Positions 13,362 to 17,998 of a DNA stretch of 17,998 nucleotides are shown here, piece by piece. Made by a program: the position numbers and the translations under genes. Positions within the stretch are counted from its first letter, which is position 1. Each line of letters opens with the position of its first letter. The notes under the pieces were generated by a model, which was given only the letters and a program-made list of their open reading frames with translations, searched no databases and had not been told where the DNA came from. Source of the DNA: Phascolarctobacterium sp. Its GTDB lineage: Bacteria; Bacillota; Negativicutes; Acidaminococcales; Acidaminococcaceae. The stretch spans positions 2,439-20,436 of the forward strand of contig DXVZ01000180.1 in the NCBI GenBank assembly GCA_019417125.1, written 5' to 3'.

Positions 13362-14296
13362 TCTTTGCCGCCTCCCGTTACGATGCGCGCCAGCAGGCTG
13401 CCCGGGTAAACGACGGGGTATTCGCGCAGGGTAAACAGCAGCCCGTCCTCCGGCGCGGTAATGCGCTCGTTAATATTGCCCGTCAGCGGGTCGGCAATAA
13501 TGCCCAGCAGCTGCCCTTTTTTAACATAGCCGCTGTGCTGCGCTTCTGCCATAAAAATACCGGCGGCGCCGGCGTTTAAAAAGGCTACCTCGTCGCGGCT
13601 GATAAGCGGCGTATGGGTGCAATTTGTTTCGCCGTCCCACATGCCCTCGCTGCGCATTAAATTTAAAATACCCTCGGTAAGCTGCTCGCCGTAAGCGGGC
13701 GTAAGGCGCATGCCCACACCCATTTCCACCACCAGGCAGCGCGTGCCGATGGCGTTCATGCTGCACGCAAAAGTGCTTTGCAAAACGGTTGCCGCCGGGT
13801 AAATCCACACAAAATCCACGTTTAACAGGCGCGCTAAAGGTACCAAGGCTTCTGCCGTTTCTTCAGAAATGCGCACCTGCGGCATTTCGCGCAGAAAAAT
13901 ATTGGAGGCGTGAATATCAATAGCGATATCCGAGCCTTTAACATCGTTAATTACTTCGCTGGCAAAATATTCTGCCGCCGGCCCGCCGTTTTCTCCCGGG
14001 AAAATTCTGTTTAAATCGACGTCAAACAGCGGCACGCTGCGCTGAATGGTGTTGATGCCCAGCGGATTAACGGCGGGGTAAATATCGACGGTGGCGCGCA
14101 GATATTCTGGGCGTTCCATAAGGCGGCGGTTTAAAAGCCACGTCACGTACTGCCCTTCCAGTTCGTCGCCGTGAATGCCCGTAACTATGGAAATGCGTTT
14201 GCCGCTGTCCCTGCCCGGCAGCGGCGTTATTCTGTTCTTATGCAGTTCCAGGCGCTCGTGAACGGCAAGGCCAAGGCCGGTAACTGTTATATCCAT
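13358..14296 (-). CDS. M14 AstE/AspA-like zinc amidohydrolase, paralog 1
   Basis: This 312-residue protein is the intact paralog of the pair. It has the zinc motif GIHGDE (His42, Glu45), DVDLNRIFPG (Asn96-Arg97, substrate carboxylate binding), the third zinc ligand His129 in AIDIHASN, and the catalytic Glu191 in VVEMG. A C-terminal beta-barrel-like domain runs from about 225. No signal peptide is seen, so it acts in the cytosol. The substrate is unknown: the family hydrolyses N-acyl or aspartyl/glutamyl amides, and its operon partners make such bonds. ATG 14296 has AGAGGTG about 9 bases upstream. It lies 51 bases after the transglutaminase gene, and that gap holds a hairpin. Confidence 0.87.
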   Translation of the reverse strand: MDITVTGLGLAVHERLELHKNRITPLPGRDSGKRISIVTGIHGDELEGQYVTWLLNRRLMERPEYLRATVDIYPAVNPLGINTIQRSVPLFDVDLNRIFPGENGGPAAEYFASEVINDVKGSDIAIDIHASNIFLREMPQVRISEETAEALVPLARLLNVDFVWIYPAATVLQSTFACSMNAIGTRCLVVEMGVGMRLTPAYGEQLTEGILNLMRSEGMWDGETNCTHTPLISRDEVAFLNAGAAGIFMAEAQHSGYVKKGQLLGIIADPLTGNINERITAPEDGLLFTLREYPVVYPGSLLARIVTGGGKE

Positions 14297-14328
14297 TTAT
14301 TTAAACACCTCTTTCGGTATCTATAGTA

Positions 14329-14349
14329 AAGGCGGCGCTCTGCCGCCTT
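14329..14349 (-). other. Intra-operon hairpin between the transglutaminase and M14 genes
   Basis: A perfect 8-bp GC-rich stem (14329-14336 with 14342-14349) has a 5-base loop and includes part of the transglutaminase stop codon. On the minus strand it is followed only by TTTACT, too weak for clear termination. It looks more like an mRNA processing or stabilising element or a partial attenuator. Confidence 0.6.
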
Positions 14350-15115
14350 AAATTTCTTTTACGCGCATAAAAACGGTCTGTTTCTGGTCCGCCAGGCCGT
14401 AAAACGTGCCTTGTTCCACCGGGCAGTCAGCAGCGTCGCGCCCTGTGGCAAAGCGCAGGTAGCCAGCGTCGGCACGGCAGTCGCGCGTCGGGTCAAAGCC
14501 GTACCAGGCGCCCTCGTAATAAAGTTCCGCCCAGGCGTGGGTCGCCCCCTCGCCGATGGTAAGACCCATGCAGTAGCGAGCGTGCCAGTCTGCCAGCCGC
14601 GCCAGCGCGATAAAAACGTGCGCGTAATCCTGGCACACGCCGCGGCCGCCAGTTAAAGCTTCTTCAGCAGTGGTGTAAATGCCGGTCGCCCCGGGGCGGT
14701 AGCGCAAAAGGCTGTGTACGGCGTGGCACAAAGCGTCGGCAGCGGTAAGCGTTTTGCCGCGCGCCATAGCTAAAGAAACCTGCGCCAGCATTCTGCCGGG
14801 CTTTGTGCGCAGCCCCGGAAACCGCAGGCACGGGTTGGGCGGCGGCGCAGGCTGCCCGGGTTCTGCCACGCGCGCAATGCCCCTGCTGCCGTAGCGCAGT
14901 ATATTATGCCCGCCGCCGATGCTGCACCAATATACGGTGTTGCCAAAACCGTCCTTTTGCGGGGGCGGCAGCTTGCCGGGCGTTATTTTAACGGTGTAAT
15001 TTTCCAAAAACTGGCTGCCGTCGTTTAAAGGCACGCAGCGCAGCGCCAGCTGGTGCCCAAACACCGGCTGCGAATACTGCACAGTGGTTATAAAAGCAAA
15101 ACGCAGGCGTTTCAT
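14348..15115 (-). CDS. Transglutaminase-like cysteine protease/peptidase
   Basis: The 255-residue protein has a bacterial-type N-terminal beta domain (FITTVQYSQPVFG...) followed by a transglutaminase core. The complete triad is visible: Cys161 (GRGVCQDYAH), His193 (ATHAWAEL) and Asp208 (YGFDPTRD). In this operon type the enzyme is predicted to hydrolyse or transfer amide bonds made by the ATP-grasp partner. No signal peptide is seen. The start is uncertain: GTG 15124, ATG 15121 and ATG 15115 are in frame. I use 15115 because GGGTGAT, a match to the 3' part of the anti-SD complement, lies at a proper distance. It follows the alpha-E stop closely and forms the third gene of the operon. Confidence 0.9.
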   Translation of the reverse strand: MKRLRFAFITTVQYSQPVFGHQLALRCVPLNDGSQFLENYTVKITPGKLPPPQKDGFGNTVYWCSIGGGHNILRYGSRGIARVAEPGQPAPPPNPCLRFPGLRTKPGRMLAQVSLAMARGKTLTAADALCHAVHSLLRYRPGATGIYTTAEEALTGGRGVCQDYAHVFIALARLADWHARYCMGLTIGEGATHAWAELYYEGAWYGFDPTRDCRADAGYLRFATGRDAADCPVEQGTFYGLADQKQTVFMRVKEI

Positions 15116-15131
15116 CGTCATCACCCGTCAC

Positions 15132-15812
15132 TCATACATTTACAAGCAGCCCCTCTGCCGCCGCTGTAAGTACAGGTGCGGGCGGCAGGTTTTCCGGGCT
15201 GCCTGCCAGGGAGTTAAGCAAAAACTGCATATTGTTTTCGTTTACGGTAAGCTGCGCTTTTTTTAAACGGCTGGCGAGGTGGCGCACTTCTTTTAAGCAC
15301 TGTTCCTGCGGATAGCCTAAACGCAGAAAAATATCCACACGTTCTAGGCTCGCGCCCGATTTTATGATATTGCGGTTAATTTCTTCTTCGATGTTTTCCT
15401 CGCACGAGCCGCGGAACGCCATAATATCATCCAAAACCCATTGTAATTCTACGGCGGGGCCGCTGCTTTTTGCCGCAAGTTCCATCGCCGTTACCGCCAT
15501 CTGCACATAAGCCAGCGTATCGCTGGAAAGCGTTTCGCGCAGCACGATGGCGTTATCGTAAGAGTGCGCCAAGGAGGCGGCGACGGAATCGGGATTATCA
15601 GCGTCAAAATAATAGCTGCGGATAAACGCGGCGGTGTTTTCGTAGCCGCAGGCGATGCCCATACGGCGGCAGTAATCTTTGTAATCGGCTTCCGCGCCGT
15701 CAATTTCCGTGTCGAACATTGCGCGCGTAGCTTTTAAAGTTGTGTAAACCCTTTCCAAATAACGCCCCAGCCAAAACAGGCGGTTCGCCCTGCTTAATCC
15801 AATAGTACCCAT
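15132..15812 (-). CDS. Alpha-E domain protein (DUF403), short form
   Basis: Alpha-E proteins are all-helical and occur almost always next to circularly permuted ATP-grasp enzymes; their biochemical role is not known. The signature GLSRANRLFWLGRYLERVYTT opens the protein, followed by a helical body with typical LRETLSSD and LQWVLDDIMAFRGSCEENIE segments. At 226 residues it is shorter than the usual family length of about 310 (from memory), but the open frame is clean and its C-terminus (PPAPVLTAAAEGLLVNV) appears natural. Its ATG lies inside the end of the ATP-grasp gene (19-base overlap), so the two are translated together. The overlap and gene order match the conserved module. Confidence 0.9.
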   Translation of the reverse strand: MGTIGLSRANRLFWLGRYLERVYTTLKATRAMFDTEIDGAEADYKDYCRRMGIACGYENTAAFIRSYYFDADNPDSVAASLAHSYDNAIVLRETLSSDTLAYVQMAVTAMELAAKSSGPAVELQWVLDDIMAFRGSCEENIEEEINRNIIKSGASLERVDIFLRLGYPQEQCLKEVRHLASRLKKAQLTVNENNMQFLLNSLAGSPENLPPAPVLTAAAEGLLVNV

Positions 15813-17104
15813 GTATCTTTAAAGCCTCCTCCTTGAGAACTGTTAACAACAAAACTGTCCGCCTCGCGGCTGAAACGTGTCAGCCCGCTGGGCCATACCT
15901 TTGTTTCCGCACCAGTCAGCACAAACGCGCGCAGGTCTGCCTTGCGTTCTACTTGTACGCCGTTTTCCATCACCGGCAGGTCTTTAAAATCTATAACCTC
16001 CTGCGCTATAAAGCGGCGCGGTTCATGCTTAATCATGGCGGCAAGCTCCGCTAATTTTCCCTGCGTCAATTCGTGTCCAAACACCACGCCGTAACCGCCG
16101 GCTTCGGCGACGTCCTTAATAACAAGCTTTTCAAGGTTTGCCAGCGTGTAATCTAAATCTTCCTTATAAAACGGCAGGTAGGTCGGCGCGTTGTGCAGCA
16201 CCGGTTCTTCGCCCAGGTAATAGCGCACCATCTTCGGCACAAAGTAGTAAATGCCCTTATCGTCCGCCGCACCGTTGCCAGGAGCGTTGATAAGCGCCAC
16301 GTTGCCCGCACGGTAAGCGCCCATTACGCCGGGTATGCCGATTAAGCTTTCCGGCAGAAAAGTGGTCGGGTCAAGGTATTCGTCGCTGATGCGGCGGTAA
16401 ATCGCGCCGACGCGCTCCGCGCCCTTTTCGCTGCGGTAATAAACATTGTTGTTTTCAACAAACAGGTCGCCGCTTTCGGCAAGCACCGCGCCGCTCAGTT
16501 CAGCCAGGTAGCTGTGTTCAAAATAGGCGGCGTTATAGCGCCCCGGCGTAAAAATTATGTTGATGCCGCCGGTGTTTACATTGTCCATCACCTCGCGCAA
16601 AAGCGTGCCATAGTTGCGGTTATCCACAATGTTATGCTGGCGGAACGATTTTGGACTGCACCTGCGGCACAGCCTGCGCGCAATCAGCGGATACGAAGCG
16701 CCGGACGGTATGCGCAGGTTGTCCTCCAATACAAACCAGCTGCCGTCCTTGCCCTCCACCAGGTCGATGCCGGAAATATGGCTGTAAATGCCTTTCGGCG
16801 GCGTAAAACCTTCGCAGGCAGGCAGATAGCCCGACCCGGCAAAAGCAAAATCCTCCGGCACAACGCCGTCGCGGATGATTTTTTTATCGCCGTAAAGGTC
16901 TTTTAAAAACAGGTTCAGCGCCGTAACGCGCTGGGTAAGCCCCTTATCAAGCACGGCAAAATCCGCCGCGGCAATAACGCGCGGCAGCGGGTCGAACGGA
17001 AACAGACGTTCCTTAAATTCGCCGTTTTTATAAATGCCAAACTTAACGCCGTAACGCGCCAGCTGGCGGTTGATAGTTTCCTGATGAGCTATAAGCTCCT
17101 GCAT
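15794..17104 (-). CDS. Circularly permuted ATP-grasp amidoligase
   Basis: This family (CP_ATPgrasp/DUF404-DUF407) is predicted to form amide or peptide bonds at the cost of ATP; no substrate is established. The 436-residue product shows the family blocks in order: FLKDLYGDKKIIRDG (66-80), GIDLVEGKDGSWFVLEDN and RIPSGASY (112-138; Glu127, Asn129, Arg131), NAPGNGAADDKG (273-284), VIKDVAEAGGYG (Lys330 and the glycine loop), FIAQE (365-369), DLRAFV (390-395), and LTRFSREAD then NSSQGGGFKDTW (408-432). The permuted order of ATP-binding and metal-binding parts is diagnostic. I use ATG 17104, with AAGGGG 9 bases upstream; TTG 17110 is too close to that site. No signal peptide is seen. It heads a five-gene operon behind a strong promoter and a leader hairpin. 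Confidence 0.93.
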   Translation of the reverse strand: MQELIAHQETINRQLARYGVKFGIYKNGEFKERLFPFDPLPRVIAAADFAVLDKGLTQRVTALNLFLKDLYGDKKIIRDGVVPEDFAFAGSGYLPACEGFTPPKGIYSHISGIDLVEGKDGSWFVLEDNLRIPSGASYPLIARRLCRRCSPKSFRQHNIVDNRNYGTLLREVMDNVNTGGINIIFTPGRYNAAYFEHSYLAELSGAVLAESGDLFVENNNVYYRSEKGAERVGAIYRRISDEYLDPTTFLPESLIGIPGVMGAYRAGNVALINAPGNGAADDKGIYYFVPKMVRYYLGEEPVLHNAPTYLPFYKEDLDYTLANLEKLVIKDVAEAGGYGVVFGHELTQGKLAELAAMIKHEPRRFIAQEVIDFKDLPVMENGVQVERKADLRAFVLTGAETKVWPSGLTRFSREADSFVVNSSQGGGFKDTWVLLD

Positions 17105-17142
17105 AGCCAATCACCCCTTTTGTAATTCCCACCGCAGCTTTC

Positions 17143-17195
17143 CGCCCCGGTAAAACAAAAAAGGCAAAAGAAACCGGCGAGGCCCCTTTGCCTTT
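17143..17195 (-). promoter_or_regulatory. Terminator-like hairpin in the ligase operon leader (possible attenuator)
   Basis: Minus strand: AAAGGCAAA (17195-17187) pairs with TTTGCCTTT (17168-17160), with a small GGCC-type inner pairing, and runs into TTTTTTGTTTT. This is a good intrinsic terminator. It ends the upstream MFS gene, but it also lies downstream of the only good promoter for the ligase operon. A rival pairing of the loop (CGCCGGT, 17179-17173) with ACCGG..CG (17151-17143, two-base bulge) would be incompatible with the terminator. Confidence 0.7.
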
Positions 17196-17208
17196 ATAAT
17201 ATATTTTA

Positions 17209-17237
17209 ATTATAATTGTTTTTGTAATTTTCGTCAA
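17209..17237 (-). promoter_or_regulatory. Strong sigma-70-type promoter of the ATP-grasp operon
   Basis: Minus strand: -35 TTGACG (17237-17232), a 17-base spacer and a perfect -10 TATAAT (17214-17209). The start is expected near 17202, giving a leader of about 98 bases before ATG 17104. No ATG-started leader ORF is present in the leader. Confidence 0.78.
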
Positions 17238-17282
17238 TGTTATGTGCTTTAACAAATTACATTTGGTAGTTTAATTTACACC

Positions 17283-17998
17283 TTATTTTGCCGCTGAACG
17301 TATAAAAATTAACGCTGCCAGCACGCACGCCGCTGCCATAGCCACCACGCCGCCCCAGCCAAAGCCGTTGTAAAAAACGCCGCCGAGCGAACCCAAAACG
17401 CTTGCGCCGCTGTAATACGAAAACATATACAGCGAACCGGCTGCGGCTTTGCCCGTTGTTACCAGCCTGCCGCTCCAGCCGCTGGCGGCAGAATGCGCCC
17501 CCGCCAGTCCGAAACTTACCATTGCCACGCCCGCGATTTTTAAAGTCAGCACGCCGTTAAGCGTAAGCAGCGCGCCCAAGCCCAGCACTGCAAGGTTGGC
17601 GGCTATAATTTTGGCGCTGCCGTACCTGTAAACCAGCTTGCCAGCCACGGCGCTGCTGAACGTGCCGAAAATCTGCACGCCGTATAAAAAGCCGATAATG
17701 CTTTGGCTTAAATTATAGGGCGCGCCCTTTAACACATACGAAATAAAATTATACACGGCGACGAAGCTGCCCATCATGCAAAAGGCGGCTATGCACAGGT
17801 AAAACAGCTTTTTATTATTTTTGCTGAAAACCTCCGTGCTGAAACCGGCGCTTTGTTTGCGCGGCGCGTGCTGTTCCGGCGGCAGCAGCCACAACACCAG
17901 CAGCCCGGCAGCTGCCGCGGCAGCGCATAAAATAGCGGTGGCAAGCTGCCAGCCAAAAAAGTCCGTCAGCGTGCTTACCGTAATTCTGCCGGTAATGA
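17283..17998 (-). CDS. MFS transporter, C-terminal part (5' end outside window)
   Basis: The minus-strand frame is open to the right edge of the window, so about 237 C-terminal residues are seen and the start lies outside. The frame continues past the internal GTG at 17897 with a typical membrane segment and a preceding GRITVSTLTDFFGWQL loop, which resembles the cytoplasmic motif of YnfM/YgaY-like MFS exporters. About seven hydrophobic segments follow, matching the C-terminal half of a 12-helix carrier, with short loops and the LPPEQHAP linker between halves. The substrate is unknown. It ends 46 bases before the -35 box of the ligase operon, and the hairpin at 17160-17195 can act as its terminator. 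Confidence 0.87.
   Translation of the reverse strand, partial: ITGRITVSTLTDFFGWQLATAILCAAAAAAGLLVLWLLPPEQHAPRKQSAGFSTEVFSKNNKKLFYLCIAAFCMMGSFVAVYNFISYVLKGAPYNLSQSIIGFLYGVQIFGTFSSAVAGKLVYRYGSAKIIAANLAVLGLGALLTLNGVLTLKIAGVAMVSFGLAGAHSAASGWSGRLVTTGKAAAGSLYMFSYYSGASVLGSLGGVFYNGFGWGGVVAMAAACVLAALIFIRSAAK

Noticed and set aside
569..17110. The same ATTGGCTATG string at the dpaL start and the ATP-grasp start
   Set aside because: A ten-base match around two start codons is likely chance; nothing else is shared.
17043..17255. Minus-strand 70-residue frame covering the ligase operon leader
   Set aside because: It starts upstream of the promoter, crosses the hairpin, overlaps the ATP-grasp gene and has no ribosome binding site or recognisable sequence.
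1..17998. Search for CRISPR arrays, tRNA genes, insertion sequences, att sites or prophage genes
   Set aside because: No regularly spaced repeats, cloverleaf-like sequence, transposase motifs or integrase genes were seen by eye on either strand.

Overview
The window looks like an ordinary, gene-dense chromosomal segment from a Firmicutes-type anaerobe, possibly Negativicutes (Acidaminococcaceae-like). That placement is inference. It rests on a LysM/YneA-like gene with Bacillus-type LexA boxes, an Rrf2 regulator upstream of mnmA, AGGAGG-type ribosome binding sites, frequent TTG starts, and a base composition near 50% GC. No mobile elements, CRISPR arrays, rRNA or tRNA genes were seen. No gene-free gap exceeds 300 bases.

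Layout. The left edge holds the 3' end of purA (+), a terminator, and dpaL (diaminopropionate ammonia-lyase, +). Converging on dpaL is a short LysM protein (-) that resembles the SOS division inhibitor YneA; its promoter carries LexA-like boxes. Next come an AEC transporter and an unrecognised 115-aa protein (-). Divergent from them is a four-gene plus-strand operon: an Rrf2/IscR-like regulator, an HD-domain protein, mnmA, and a secreted Ala/Pro/Gln-rich protein. A minus-strand block follows with an AraC regulator, an EamA/DMT exporter, and a membrane-anchored flavodoxin. A pyridoxamine-oxidase-like protein (-) is divergent from a patatin-like lipase and a DUF2130 coiled-coil protein (+).

The right third, 17237 down to 12333 on the minus strand, is the most interesting part. 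It is a five-gene operon with its own strong promoter, a terminator-like leader hairpin, and a shared 3' terminator. It encodes a circularly permuted ATP-grasp ligase, an alpha-E protein, a transglutaminase-like cysteine protease, and two tandem M14 AstE/AspA-like zinc hydrolases. The first three genes form a known but functionally uncharacterised amidoligase module, predicted to make and cut peptide or amide bonds. Attached here are two paralogous zinc amidohydrolases, one of which has lost its first zinc-ligand His. No protein of the set shows a signal peptide, so it should act in the cytosol. The right edge holds the 3' part of an MFS transporter (-).

Other points of note: MnmA has Cys where E. 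coli MnmA has Asp99, which creates a potential three-Cys Fe-S site in an operon led by a Cys-containing Rrf2 regulator; and there is no cysteine desulfurase next to mnmA.
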